Shown here one piece after another: positions 42,967-51,584 of a stretch of DNA of 56,979 nucleotides. How positions within the stretch are numbered: position 1 is the stretch's first letter; the number at the start of each line of letters is the position of its first letter. The stretch is from the NCBI GenBank assembly GCA_029268045.1, contig JAJUHF010000007.1, positions 1 through 56,979 of the forward strand, in the 5' to 3' direction. The DNA comes from Anseongella ginsenosidimutans. Lineage in GTDB: Bacteria; Bacteroidota; Bacteroidia; Sphingobacteriales; Sphingobacteriaceae. Under the pieces are notes generated by a model, which searched no databases, was not told where the DNA came from, and worked only from the letters and a program-made list of their open reading frames with translations. The position numbers and the translations under genes are program-made.

Positions 42967-45900
42967 CTAAAATGTCAGGTTGATTCCAAGCAGGAAATTC
43001 CGGGTGGCCGGCGAATTGGTACCCAGCGTAAGCAAGCGGCTCTGGTAGGCGGTAGTTACCGCCGCGTTTTCGTCTCCGTAGGAATTGGTCTCGGGGTCCA
43101 GCCCGGTTTCGCTATGGAAGGGCGAAAACAGAACAAAGGGATTTTGTACCGTAAAATAAAGCCGGCATTGGTCAATCCCGGTGTTCCGGAACCATTCGCT
43201 GTTGCGGAAATCATAGCCAAGGGATAAGGCGCGTACTTTCAGATACGATGCCTTGAAATAACCCAGCGTGTTGGCGTATTTCGGGTTGTCCCCGCTGGTG
43301 ATGCCTCCGGGTTTCGGATAGTCGGCATCGGTGTTTTCCGGGGTCCAGTAATTCACTTTGACATTTCCCCGGCGTCCGCTCAACATGTTGAGGTAACCCG
43401 ATCCGGAGTAAAGCGTGCTGATCAGAATTCCTCCGCTTTTGAAGACAGTTACGGCGCTGAAATCAAAGCCTTTGTAACTGAGTCGCGTGCTGAAACCGCC
43501 CTGAAAATCGGGTTCGACGTTCATGATCTGACGGTCTTCCGGGCCGATCGCTCTCACTGGTGAACCGTCGGCATTGTACTCGCCGGTGTATTTCACTTTG
43601 ATCATGCCGGCATTTCCGCCCGGCTCCAGAATGTCCCGGTAGGGGTCGTCTTCCTGCCATAACCCAATTTTTTCATGATCGTAAATCACGTTGATGGGAT
43701 GACCTACAAACCACCAGTTGCTTTCGTCGCGTTCCTGTCCCGACGCAAGGGCCACCAGTCTATTGCGGTTGCCGTAAATATTCACGCCGGCTTCCCAGGT
43801 CCAGCCCTTATGGTTATTTAGGATGACCCCGCTGAGGGAAAGCTCCAGTCCCTTGTTCTCGGTTTCCCCGATATTCGCCGTATAGCTGCTCACCCCCGAG
43901 GTGCCCGGCAGATTCACATTCAGCAGAATATCCTTCGTCTTGGTCGTGTAGTACTCTATGGTACCGGACAAGCGGTTATTCAGCAACGCGAAGTCCAACC
44001 CGTAGTTCCATGTTTCGGAATACTCCCATCCAAGATTCGAATTGGGCAGCTCGGAGACGTAAAATCCGGTCGCGAACGCATCTCCGAAATTATAAGGACG
44101 GGTACTGAGCCGCCCCAGGGTGGCGTAGGGCGCGATGGCCTGATTGGAAGTCTGCCCGTAACCGACGCGGAGTTTGAGCAGGTTCATCCAGGAAGTCCCG
44201 TTCAGAAAGGGCATGCTCCCGATATTCCATCCGGCTGAAACGGCGGGATAGGTATGCCATTTATGTCCTTTGGCAAGCCGGGAGGAGCCGTCCGAACGCA
44301 GGGTGGCGGTGAGCATGTACAAATCGTTGTAGGAATACATGACGCGGCCCATCCAGGACATGAGCCCGCTTACCTGGTAATCCTGCTGACCGGGGTCCAC
44401 GGTGATTTCCCCTGCCGCCTGGCCTATGTTGTAAAATTGAAAGGCATCAGCGGGAATATCCCTTGCCGACATGGCCGACCGGTTGTATTTATTCTGCTCG
44501 GCCGAATATAGACCGGTCACGTTGAGGTGGTGCTTATCAAAGATCCGGTCGTAGGATACCAGGTTTTCAATGGTCCAATGGTAGGTATGCGAATTGCTGA
44601 CCGACGCGCTGGAGGGTGTGCTTGCCGTGGAGCTGTTGATCCCCTCGGCGGTATAGGCTCCCTGGTTGCTCTGACGGTAATCGAGTCCGAGGTTGACCCG
44701 GTAGCTCAGACCCTCCACCCCGGGAACCTGAAGTTCCCCGTACAAGGCGTTGTAGGTGGCGTATGACCGGGTTTGGTCCAGCCATTGATCTTCCAATCCT
44801 TCCAGTATTTCCCGGGAATACACCCACTGTTCGTCCAAAGGCATTTTTACGGTCCGCTTCCAGGAACCGTCCTCGTTAAACGGATCGGCAATGGGCGACA
44901 TGCTTAGGATGCCATATAAACCCACTTGCGAGCCTTCGGTCACATTGTAGGTATTGTTGGTGTTTAAGCCGAAACGGAAATACTGCCCCACCTGCTGATC
45001 GATGGAGCCGCGCAGGGAGAAGCGATTGTATTGCTGCGAGGGAATGAGGCTTTCGTCGTGATAATACCCTGCTCCAAAGTTGTAACTGCCGTTCCTGCTC
45101 CCGCCCTGGATACTCACGTCGTGACTGGTTACCGTACCGGTCTGGTATAAAAGGTCTTGCCAATCGGTATTGACGTCGTCGGATTCATCAAGCGCGTTGG
45201 TAAACTGGCCGGCAGCCTGCCGGAGCGCAACGAACTCCGATCCGCTCATCATGGGATATTCGGCAAAAGCCGTCTTTGCCCCATAATATCCATTGTAGCT
45301 GACCTTAGCGTCCTGTCCGGGAACCCCTTTGGCGGTAGTGACCAAAATGACCCCATTCGCGCCACGGGAGCCGTAAATGGCTGTGGCGGAGGCATCTTTC
45401 AGAATATCGATGCTTTTGATGTCGTTTGGATTGATGTCGGCGATCGAGCCGGAAAACGGGATTCCATCGAGCACGACCAAGGGGTCATTGCTGGCAGTCA
45501 GGGAGCGTGTCCCGCGGATCCGGATCTGCATGGTGGCTCCAGGCTGTGAGGAAGTTTGGGATATCTCCACCCCCGGCAGGCGACCCTGCAGGGCCTGCGA
45601 AATATTGGACGAGGGCACTCCGCGCATATCCTCTCCGCTGATCGAAACGACCGAACCGGTTACCGCTTCCCTCCGCTGGGTACCGTACCCGACTACGACT
45701 ACTTCCTCCAATTGCTGCAAATCCTCTTCAAGGGTAACCTGGATTGCAGCCTGTTCGCCCACCTCCACTTCCTGGCTAAGGTATCCGATGAAGGTAAATA
45801 CCAGCACCGGCCGTTGAGTGGAAACCGAAAGGGAAAAATTTCCCTCCGTGTCGGTGGAAGTTCCGTTCGTAGTCCCTTTCTCCACCACGCTGACCCCCAT

Positions 45901-46347
45901 CATGGGCTTGCCTTCCGGATCCACCACCTTCCCTTTGACGGTGCGGATCTGCACTCCCAATTCGGCAAGACGCGCTGCGGGATCGAAAACCACTCCGGTT
46001 TTATTGAGCAGAATGTACCGGTTGACCACCTCGTAGTCAATCCGAAGCGGATGAAGCAACTGCTCCAGGATGCGATCCAGCGGCTTGTTTTTTAAGTCGA
46101 GGCTTACTTTGCTTCCGGCATTGATCAGTTCCGGACTGTACATGAACATTACATCGGCCTCCTCCTCGATCTTCTTCAGGACTTCCTGAAGCTCCTTTCC
46201 GTCGGACTTCAGGCTTAATTTTTGCGCAAGTAATTTCTGCCCGTTTGATTCTTCCGCGTTGGCGCAAAATCCCAACATTAATAGCAAAGAAGGGAGGAGG
46301 GAGATTTTCATTGCCACTACAATTGATTTCTTTAGCCTTTTTTTCAT
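42967..46347 (-). CDS. SusC-family TonB-dependent receptor with STN signalling domain
   Basis: An 1126-residue outer-membrane transporter. A signal peptide (about 1-32) is followed by an STN domain (about 45-115, with KELQEVLKKIEEEADVMFMY), a carboxypeptidase-regulatory-like domain (about 135-215, starting VKGKVVDPEGKPMMGVSVV), a TonB-box-like EEVVVVGYGTQRREAVTGSV, and the plug with IKSIDILKDASATAIYGSRG and ANGVILVTTAKG. The barrel ends GINLTF. The STN domain pairs it with the FecR gene immediately upstream. Unlike the locus at 14.3-23.8 kb, all four genes (sigma, FecR, SusC, SusD) run on the same strand. The substrate is unknown. Confidence 0.97.
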   Translation of the reverse strand: MKKRLKKSIVVAMKISLLPSLLLMLGFCANAEESNGQKLLAQKLSLKSDGKELQEVLKKIEEEADVMFMYSPELINAGSKVSLDLKNKPLDRILEQLLHPLRIDYEVVNRYILLNKTGVVFDPAARLAELGVQIRTVKGKVVDPEGKPMMGVSVVEKGTTNGTSTDTEGNFSLSVSTQRPVLVFTFIGYLSQEVEVGEQAAIQVTLEEDLQQLEEVVVVGYGTQRREAVTGSVVSISGEDMRGVPSSNISQALQGRLPGVEISQTSSQPGATMQIRIRGTRSLTASNDPLVVLDGIPFSGSIADINPNDIKSIDILKDASATAIYGSRGANGVILVTTAKGVPGQDAKVSYNGYYGAKTAFAEYPMMSGSEFVALRQAAGQFTNALDESDDVNTDWQDLLYQTGTVTSHDVSIQGGSRNGSYNFGAGYYHDESLIPSQQYNRFSLRGSIDQQVGQYFRFGLNTNNTYNVTEGSQVGLYGILSMSPIADPFNEDGSWKRTVKMPLDEQWVYSREILEGLEDQWLDQTRSYATYNALYGELQVPGVEGLSYRVNLGLDYRQSNQGAYTAEGINSSTASTPSSASVSNSHTYHWTIENLVSYDRIFDKHHLNVTGLYSAEQNKYNRSAMSARDIPADAFQFYNIGQAAGEITVDPGQQDYQVSGLMSWMGRVMYSYNDLYMLTATLRSDGSSRLAKGHKWHTYPAVSAGWNIGSMPFLNGTSWMNLLKLRVGYGQTSNQAIAPYATLGRLSTRPYNFGDAFATGFYVSELPNSNLGWEYSETWNYGLDFALLNNRLSGTIEYYTTKTKDILLNVNLPGTSGVSSYTANIGETENKGLELSLSGVILNNHKGWTWEAGVNIYGNRNRLVALASGQERDESNWWFVGHPINVIYDHEKIGLWQEDDPYRDILEPGGNAGMIKVKYTGEYNADGSPVRAIGPEDRQIMNVEPDFQGGFSTRLSYKGFDFSAVTVFKSGGILISTLYSGSGYLNMLSGRRGNVKVNYWTPENTDADYPKPGGITSGDNPKYANTLGYFKASYLKVRALSLGYDFRNSEWFRNTGIDQCRLYFTVQNPFVLFSPFHSETGLDPETNSYGDENAAVTTAYQSRLLTLGTNSPATRNFLLGINLTF

Positions 46348-46394
46348 AAATTACATTGGTTTTGTACGGTTAAACATATATCGGTTCAAAACTA

Positions 46395-46473
46395 CCCGTA
46401 AGGCCATCTGACAATACTTTACGGGATGATTATCGCATTGCGCCCGGTCCCGCCCGGACGGAGGCGCAATGCG
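46395..46473. terminator. Two inverted repeats between FecR and SusC genes
   Basis: CGCATTGCGCC (46434-46444) and GGCGCAATGCG (46463-46473) form a perfect 11-bp stem just after the FecR stop, with five T residues on the plus strand. CCCGTAA (46395-46401) and TTACGGG (46419-46425) form a second repeat nearer the SusC start. The first is likely a terminator for sigma/FecR transcripts. The second could be a regulatory or leader structure of the SusC gene. Confidence 0.55.
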
Positions 46474-46483
46474 TTTTTAATTG

Positions 46484-47536
46484 CTAATTACAGCCCTTCG
46501 CATAGATCACGACACTGCCGTCGAGGATCTCGTACGAAGCATTGACCACCTTGCAGATCAGCCTGAGCTTTTCGAAAAATGGCTCATCACCCAGGGTGGC
46601 CGATAAAGAACAGGATGCGACAATGCTTTCGTCGTAAATGATTGGAATGCCGTACGCGTTTTCCAGTTCTTCAAATACCTTTGTCAAGGGGGTGTGTTCA
46701 AAACGGAACAATTCCTGGTGTGCTTGGGTCTCCCCCGACTCCCGGATGGGCTGGGGCGCATCCACCAGTCCTTTTTCCATACGATGGCGGTCGCGATCGT
46801 ATTTGACGCGCTGATTCGGGCTCAGGATCAATGCCGTAGAGGCGTCGTTCTCCGGAGCAACGTAAACCTTGCCGGTTTTCACACTGACTTCGGCCTGGTT
46901 TTCACCCGTTCTGGCGCGCACCCGGAAACTCGTACCCAACACCCGGGTGACGATGCCTCCGGCATGCACCAGAAATGGTCTTGACGGCTCCCGGAAGACA
47001 TCAAAGAAGGCTTCCCCCTCCAGGGTAACTTCCCTTTTGCCCCCCCGGTAATCGTAGGCAAGGGTGCTCTCCCTGTTTAAACGGACCAGGCTTTGGTCCG
47101 GCAGGCGGATCCCTACGATGGTATCGCTATGGTTCTCATATTTGCCTGATACGGGCAGGTTTTCAACCACCAAAGCGGTGGTCGTAGGTGCCTTATTATC
47201 CCAGCTGCGGAAAAACCACGACAGGCCCAAGGCCGTGATAAGCACAGCGGCCGCAACGCGGAACCACGTCATCCGGTAGATGGGCCGGGTCCTGGGCGCC
47301 GCCCCGTCCAAGCCTTCGCGGATGGCCTGAAGTTCTTGTTCAATCTCCTGATCCGGAAGCACGGGCTCTTTCAGCTGCAAAGCCAATACAATCGCTTTGG
47401 CGGTGTGTATTGTTTCAGCCTGATCCGAATGTTGCCGTTCCCATTCGTTCCATCGCCCTGCGTCGGCTCCCGGCCGTGCCAACACCCAATCCCGGAAAGA
47501 AGGGTCGGACACCAGCTGTTCAATGCTTAGTTGCAT
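46484..47536 (-). CDS. FecR-family anti-sigma factor
   Basis: A 350-residue inner-membrane anti-sigma protein. A cytosolic N-terminal region is followed by one transmembrane helix at about 83-104 (MTWFRVAAAVLITALGLSWF). The FecR domain spans about 125-260, with GIRLPDQSLVRLNRESTLAY and VTLEGEAFFDVF. The C-terminal DUF4974 domain spans about 275-345, with FRFEHTPLTKVFEELENAYG and IPIIYDESI. It should hold the sigma factor encoded 53 bp upstream until the STN domain of the downstream SusC engages it. A strong hairpin separates it from SusC. Confidence 0.95.
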   Translation of the reverse strand: MQLSIEQLVSDPSFRDWVLARPGADAGRWNEWERQHSDQAETIHTAKAIVLALQLKEPVLPDQEIEQELQAIREGLDGAAPRTRPIYRMTWFRVAAAVLITALGLSWFFRSWDNKAPTTTALVVENLPVSGKYENHSDTIVGIRLPDQSLVRLNRESTLAYDYRGGKREVTLEGEAFFDVFREPSRPFLVHAGGIVTRVLGTSFRVRARTGENQAEVSVKTGKVYVAPENDASTALILSPNQRVKYDRDRHRMEKGLVDAPQPIRESGETQAHQELFRFEHTPLTKVFEELENAYGIPIIYDESIVASCSLSATLGDEPFFEKLRLICKVVNASYEILDGSVVIYAKGCN

Positions 47537-47589
47537 GTACTTGGTTTGGTTGTACGCTTTATAGGGATAAAGGCCGCCCGTTCTGAAAT

Positions 47590-48213
47590 CTACTGGGTTT
47601 CCGAAATTTTTTTCGGATGATGAAGGAGAAGATACACCATGATGTGCAATGGATCGGCGAGCTTTTTCAGCCGTTTCAGCGCGTCGTGCAAGAGGTTGTA
47701 AACCGATTGTCTGGTAACCGACATGATGGCGGCTATCTGGTGAATGTCCGCCTCCATGTAAAAGCGAAGGTAAATGACTTCCTGTTGTCTTTTTGACAAC
47801 TGGCTTAACAATTTCCGCATCTTTAGGGCAAGTTGCTTTAATTGTTCGTCCCGGATTATCATGCTTTCCCGGGGTAGTTCCCGGTCGAATCCGGCCTGGA
47901 ACAAGAGCTGGCTGCGGAGATCCGGCCGGTCTTTCTGTAATTCTTTGATGAGCCTTCTACGCAATGATTTGAGGAGGTAGAATTTCACGTGCGCGGTTGC
48001 ACCGATTGTTTCCCGGTTCTTCCAGAGGATCAGGCACACATCCTGGATACAGTCTTTCAGCAGTTCGGCATCGGGAGTGAAACGGCTACCGTAGGAATAC
48101 ATGTCTCGATAGTAATGCCGGATCAGTTCACTCAACGCGTCTCCGTTACCAGTCCTGAACTGGTTCCAAAGCTTTACAGCTTCTTTCTCCGAAAACGCCG
48201 AAGGTGACCGCAT
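47590..48213 (-). CDS. ECF RNA polymerase sigma-70 factor
   Basis: A 207-residue ECF sigma factor. Region 2 is at about 25-95, with LSELIRHYYRDMYSYGSRFT and LLKDCIQDVCLILWKNRE. Region 4 is at about 135-190, with LSQLSKRQQEVIYLRFYMEA and the helix-turn-helix QIAAIMSVTRQSVYNLLHDA. The C-terminal extension of about 17 residues (PLHIMVYLLLHHPKKISETQ) is hydrophobic and then basic, a little longer than usual. It is followed by FecR and SusC/D on the same strand. The preceding YdeI/DUF1801 gene ends 2 bp before its ATG, so it may be read from that gene's promoter. Confidence 0.95.
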   Translation of the reverse strand: MRSPSAFSEKEAVKLWNQFRTGNGDALSELIRHYYRDMYSYGSRFTPDAELLKDCIQDVCLILWKNRETIGATAHVKFYLLKSLRRRLIKELQKDRPDLRSQLLFQAGFDRELPRESMIIRDEQLKQLALKMRKLLSQLSKRQQEVIYLRFYMEADIHQIAAIMSVTRQSVYNLLHDALKRLKKLADPLHIMVYLLLHHPKKISETQ

Positions 48214-48215
48214 CG

Positions 48216-48779
48216 CTATTTTTTGTATTTGTCATGCAGGCCAATGCCCTGCAGGATCATGGGTTTTATTTTCTCCAGCCGCGAATGCCGGGTGGCCTCC
48301 TGCTTGGCCTCGCTGATATGTTCATTATAAAGTCGCTGCTGATAAGGAGCCAGGGTCTCAAAGGCCGCTTTCAGCCCGCTGTCCTTTCGAAAGGCCTCTT
48401 CCAGCAGGGGAGGGGTGGGTACCGGAGCGGCTTTTTCGGGCTTATGCTGCTTTCCTTCCTCGGCATTGTTAATCGCCTCGCGAATGTACTCAAGGATCCT
48501 TTTTTCGTCAATCTGGTCGGCGGAAGTAAATCGCCATTGCCGCATGGCTTTGGCCTTGCCGCCTTCCCCGCTGCTGAGCACCTGCGCGGGGTCGCTCAGG
48601 AAGACACCCTGAAAAAAGATTAATGCAAAATGATTCTTGAACCCCGCAATACTGAGAATATTCTTGCCTTGGTGGGTATAGACGGCGGTGCCCCATTTGG
48701 TCGTTTCGGTAAGTCCGGTTTGCTGGATAATCGTCTTCAACCTGGATAGCTCATCGCTCCACTTGGTAGTTTCAGCCAT
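48216..48779 (-). CDS. YdeI/OmpD-associated-like protein with DUF1801 region
   Basis: A 187-residue cytosolic protein. The first two thirds look like DUF1801: LTETTKWGTAVYTHQGKNIL followed by FKNHFALIFFQGVFL. The last third (about 120-187), rich in Glu, Lys and Gln with LAPYQQRLYNEHISEAKQEA and TRHSRLEKI, is typical of YdeI/OmpD-associated proteins. The biochemical function is not established. The stop lies 2 bp before the sigma-factor ATG, so the two may be co-transcribed, which is unusual for an ECF/FecR pair. The divergent NTF2-like gene starts 34 bp away. Confidence 0.85.
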   Translation of the reverse strand: MAETTKWSDELSRLKTIIQQTGLTETTKWGTAVYTHQGKNILSIAGFKNHFALIFFQGVFLSDPAQVLSSGEGGKAKAMRQWRFTSADQIDEKRILEYIREAINNAEEGKQHKPEKAAPVPTPPLLEEAFRKDSGLKAAFETLAPYQQRLYNEHISEAKQEATRHSRLEKIKPMILQGIGLHDKYKK

Positions 48780-48813
48780 GATTTTGTAATTTCAGCATTA
48801 AATATACAAAATC

Positions 48814-49188
48814 ATGATAAACATTAACATTGAAGCCGACTGTGGAAACGCCCCGAAAAAAACATTCCTGAAAGATTTCAATATTGCCTTTGCCCGGAAT
48901 GACATCGGGTTTATCCTGGACCATGTATCAGAGCAGGTAAGCTGGGAACTGGTGGGCGACCGGGTTATCCGGGGGAAAACGGATATGCAGGCTGCCCTGG
49001 AAGAGATGGCAGCTTCTCCCATGGAAGAAATGACGCTGGAGAAGATAATTACGCACGGGACCGATGCGGCCGCCAGCGGCAGGATTAAAATGCAGGGGAA
49101 GGAATTTGCTTTCTGTGACCTTTATCGGTTCGGCGGTTTCAAAGGAACGACCCTGAGAGAAATCACTTCCTTTGTGGTCCCGCTGTAG
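48814..49188 (+). CDS. NTF2-like (SnoaL-type) small protein
   Basis: A 124-residue cytosolic protein with the cone-shaped NTF2-like fold: an N-terminal helix (FLKDFNIAFARNDIGFILDH), then WELVGDRVIRGKTDMQAALE and a long curved sheet ending LREITSFVVPL. The family covers isomerases, hydrolases and binding proteins; the pocket residues visible here do not identify a reaction. Its 34-bp upstream gap is shared with the divergent YdeI-like gene. It converges on the chimeric oxidoreductase gene, 51 bp away. Confidence 0.85.
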   Translation: MININIEADCGNAPKKTFLKDFNIAFARNDIGFILDHVSEQVSWELVGDRVIRGKTDMQAALEEMAASPMEEMTLEKIITHGTDAAASGRIKMQGKEFAFCDLYRFGGFKGTTLREITSFVVPL

Positions 49189-49239
49189 TAGCCGTTTACC
49201 TTCCCCTGCATGCTGGGCCGACATCCGGTTCAGGCCGGG

Positions 49240-50235
49240 CTAATCGGCATATACACCCCAGAACTTGATCTGGGAAACCTGGAAGAATGCCTGGTTCGGC
49301 CAGTTACCCTGCCGGACTACAAATCGGATGTACCGGAAATTCTGGTTGGCAAACTGGGGGTCTATCTCAAATTCGAAACCCGCGGCCACGAAATCCCTGT
49401 CTTCCGCCGTCAGCGCGGCGGGATCGGTCTGACCCGAAGGCAGCTTGACCTCCGCATCCAGGATCTTTACCCAATCGTTCTTCCATTCATCCGTTCCGCC
49501 TACTTCAGGCCATTGCGTCCAGTATTTCAGATTGGCCTCTTTGCTGCCGTCCCCCACTTCATTCAAGGCTTTCGGCTGATCGGTGGCCCACAACTCAAAG
49601 CTGGTGAAGATGGGCGCGGAAAAGATCGGGGACCGTGCCCTCATCCAGTACCGCATCCGGCTGTAGGACGCAGACCGCATCATCATGTGTTTCCGGGTGC
49701 GTTCGGCCGTTTCCACCAATTGCCAGCATTCCCGAAGCGTACCCGCCGCCGGCACCTCGGATGCCACGTGCTTGCCTGCTTCCATGGCGAAAACCGCCTG
49801 TCCGGCATGCATGTACCACGGGGTGGTAAGGACCACCAGGTCGATGTTGTCCTGTTCCAGCATGCGTTTCCAATCCTCGGGACCCTGGGTAAACAACTGC
49901 GGCGAAGGCTCACCCTTCTCTACCAGCCATTTCTGCAAGGAAACCGCTTTACTGGGTACCACATCGCACAAGGCTGTAATTTCCACGCCTTCTATTTTGA
50001 TCAGGTTCCGGACATGGGAAGGTCCCCGCTGTCCCAAACCAATCACCGCTACCCGCACGCGTTCCAGGGGCGGCGCTTTAAAACCCGCCATATTGAAGGG
50101 TTTGGATGTGGGACGATACGACAGATCCGCATGAGCTGCCTCCATTTCCGCGCCTTTCAGAAGGCCTGCCCCCATAATTCCCAGCCCGGTGAGGCCTGCC
50201 TGCTTTAAAAAATTTCTCCGCGTCTCATTCTTCAT
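49240..50235 (-). CDS. Chimeric gene: Gfo/Idh/MocA N-terminus joined to DUF5000-like C-terminus
   Basis: A 331-residue open frame made of two unrelated halves. Residues 1-185 are a secreted Gfo/Idh/MocA oxidoreductase: TAT-like signal TRRNFLKQAGLTGLGIMGAG, Rossmann motif AVIGLGQRGPSHVRNL, LCDVVPSK and HVASEVPAAGTLREC. The C-terminal catalytic/substrate domain is absent. From about residue 188 (ASYSRMRYWMRARSPIFSAP) the sequence changes to the discoidin-like DUF5000 type found at the end of SusCD operons, with FELWATDQPKALNEVGDGSK, WPEVGGTDEWKNDWVKI, FEFEIDPQFANQNFRYIRFV and a final IKFWGVYAD. The junction is near 49670-49690. An in-frame deletion that removed the genes between two loci, or an assembly error, explains this best. 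Oxidoreductase activity is doubtful. Confidence 0.75.
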   Translation of the reverse strand: MKNETRRNFLKQAGLTGLGIMGAGLLKGAEMEAAHADLSYRPTSKPFNMAGFKAPPLERVRVAVIGLGQRGPSHVRNLIKIEGVEITALCDVVPSKAVSLQKWLVEKGEPSPQLFTQGPEDWKRMLEQDNIDLVVLTTPWYMHAGQAVFAMEAGKHVASEVPAAGTLRECWQLVETAERTRKHMMMRSASYSRMRYWMRARSPIFSAPIFTSFELWATDQPKALNEVGDGSKEANLKYWTQWPEVGGTDEWKNDWVKILDAEVKLPSGQTDPAALTAEDRDFVAAGFEFEIDPQFANQNFRYIRFVVRQGNWPNQAFFQVSQIKFWGVYAD

Positions 50236-50298
50236 GTTGCTATTTTTTTGGAATAGTACAAATCTACGCCTCCGTTCATCCGACGTTAAGCCAATTGG

Positions 50299-50313
50299 GG
50301 CTAATTATTAGCC
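50299..50313. promoter_or_regulatory. Palindrome between the chimera and the XylR-like regulator
   Basis: GGCTAAT-T-ATTAGCC is a perfect 7-1-7 palindrome. A related half site, TTAAGCC, lies 11 bp to its left. It sits in the divergent promoter region, 73 bp upstream of the regulator ATG, and is a candidate operator for the AraC-type regulator or the adjoining minus-strand gene. Confidence 0.4.
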
Positions 50314-50385
50314 ATTTTGTGCAAAAGGAGGTACCGGAACCCGGGGAAATCTGTATTTTTAAGGAAAACACGTCGTATTTGGAGC

Positions 50386-51576
50386 ATGAAAAGAAAAAAG
50401 GTCTACATTCATCTGGACTCCGGCCGGGGATACAGCCGGGAATTATTGAAAGGCATTTACGAGTACAACAATGCGATTACGCATTGGAGTATCATTTTTC
50501 AATCCGCCTACTATCTAAGGCCGGAAGATTTTTCCCGGGTGAATCTGGATATGATCCGGGCCTACAAACCGGACGGCTGCATTCTGGCCTATTGCAACCA
50601 AACCGACGAACTGCTTCGGCTTGGGATACCGATTATCCAGACCACTTCCATGAATCAGGTAGATGCCATCCCCTACATTAAAGGCGATTACGATGCCGAC
50701 GGGAAACTGGCCGTCGAGTACTTTATGGGCATTGGTTTTAAGAACATCGGCTTTTTCGGACTGAATAAATTAAGCTGGTCGAAAGGACGGTGCGACAGCC
50801 TGCGCGAGCATGCGGCGCGGCATCGCCTCAACCTCTATGTGTACGATCAGGAAACACACATGGAAAGCATCAATTACAGTGAGAATTTCACGCAACTGGC
50901 AAAATGGCTGATCTCCCTGCCCAAACCCATCGGCATCCTTGCCTGCAACGACGACTTTGGGCAGATACTGATCAATGCCTGCCGTTTTGCAGACATCCGG
51001 GTCCCCTATGAGGTGGCTGTTTTGGGTGTGGACAACGATGAACTGATTTGCAATATCACCTTCCCGAACATGTCCAGCATTTCGCGCAACCTGATCGCAA
51101 CCGCCGCCAACATGTGTCAGCTGCTATCGGACATGATGGAGGGCAAACCGGCGCGCGACCGGGCCATTCTGACGGTTCCTTCCGAAGTGGTCGTACGGCA
51201 GTCGACCGATACCATTGCGTCGGGCGATCCGGAAATCGTGAAGGCCATTTCATTTATCCGCCAGAACGCGCATTTGCCCTTGACGGTGGAACAGGTCGTA
51301 GCAGCCACGGCGTTGAGTAAGCGCAGCCTATACACCCGCTTCCGGGATACCACGGGTCATAGCATTTACCACGAAATCCAGTATACGCGGTTGCAGCGTT
51401 TCAAGAAACTGCTGAAGGATTCCAATCTTCCAGTGAGCACGATCGCCTATCAGATGGGCTTCGACGACGTGACGCATGTGTCGCGCTGGTTCCGGTCGCT
51501 CACGGGGGTCTCCCCCTCGCAATGGAAGAAAGATAATACAGTGCAGCGGGTTATTCCTATCTTTGCGAAAAACTGA
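50386..51576 (+). CDS. XylR-like transcriptional regulator (LacI-type sensor with AraC HTH)
   Basis: A 396-residue regulator. I start at ATG 50386 (MKRKKVYIHLDSGRGYSREL), where the periplasmic-binding-protein-like sensor begins; an upstream in-frame ATG at 50317 adds an unrelated stretch across the palindrome region. The sensor (about 1-275) shows FKNIGFFGLNKLSWSKGRCD, IGILACNDDFGQILINACR and VAVLGVDNDELIC, as in LacI/XylR proteins that bind sugars. The C-terminal AraC domain (about 295-390) has two helix-turn-helix units, LPLTVEQVVAATALSKRSLY and VSTIAYQMGFDDVTHVSRWF. It is divergent from the chimeric oxidoreductase gene, so it probably once controlled a sugar locus there. PhnA follows by 8 bp. 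Confidence 0.9.
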   Translation: MKRKKVYIHLDSGRGYSRELLKGIYEYNNAITHWSIIFQSAYYLRPEDFSRVNLDMIRAYKPDGCILAYCNQTDELLRLGIPIIQTTSMNQVDAIPYIKGDYDADGKLAVEYFMGIGFKNIGFFGLNKLSWSKGRCDSLREHAARHRLNLYVYDQETHMESINYSENFTQLAKWLISLPKPIGILACNDDFGQILINACRFADIRVPYEVAVLGVDNDELICNITFPNMSSISRNLIATAANMCQLLSDMMEGKPARDRAILTVPSEVVVRQSTDTIASGDPEIVKAISFIRQNAHLPLTVEQVVAATALSKRSLYTRFRDTTGHSIYHEIQYTRLQRFKKLLKDSNLPVSTIAYQMGFDDVTHVSRWFRSLTGVSPSQWKKDNTVQRVIPIFAKN

Positions 51577-51584
51577 AGTAAAAC

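Noticed and set aside
41878-43227. A 449-codon open frame on the plus strand antisense to the third SusC/SusD genes
   Set aside because: It mirrors the SusCD coding frames, has low-complexity shadow composition and no family resemblance. Long antisense frames are expected in this moderately G+C-rich DNA.
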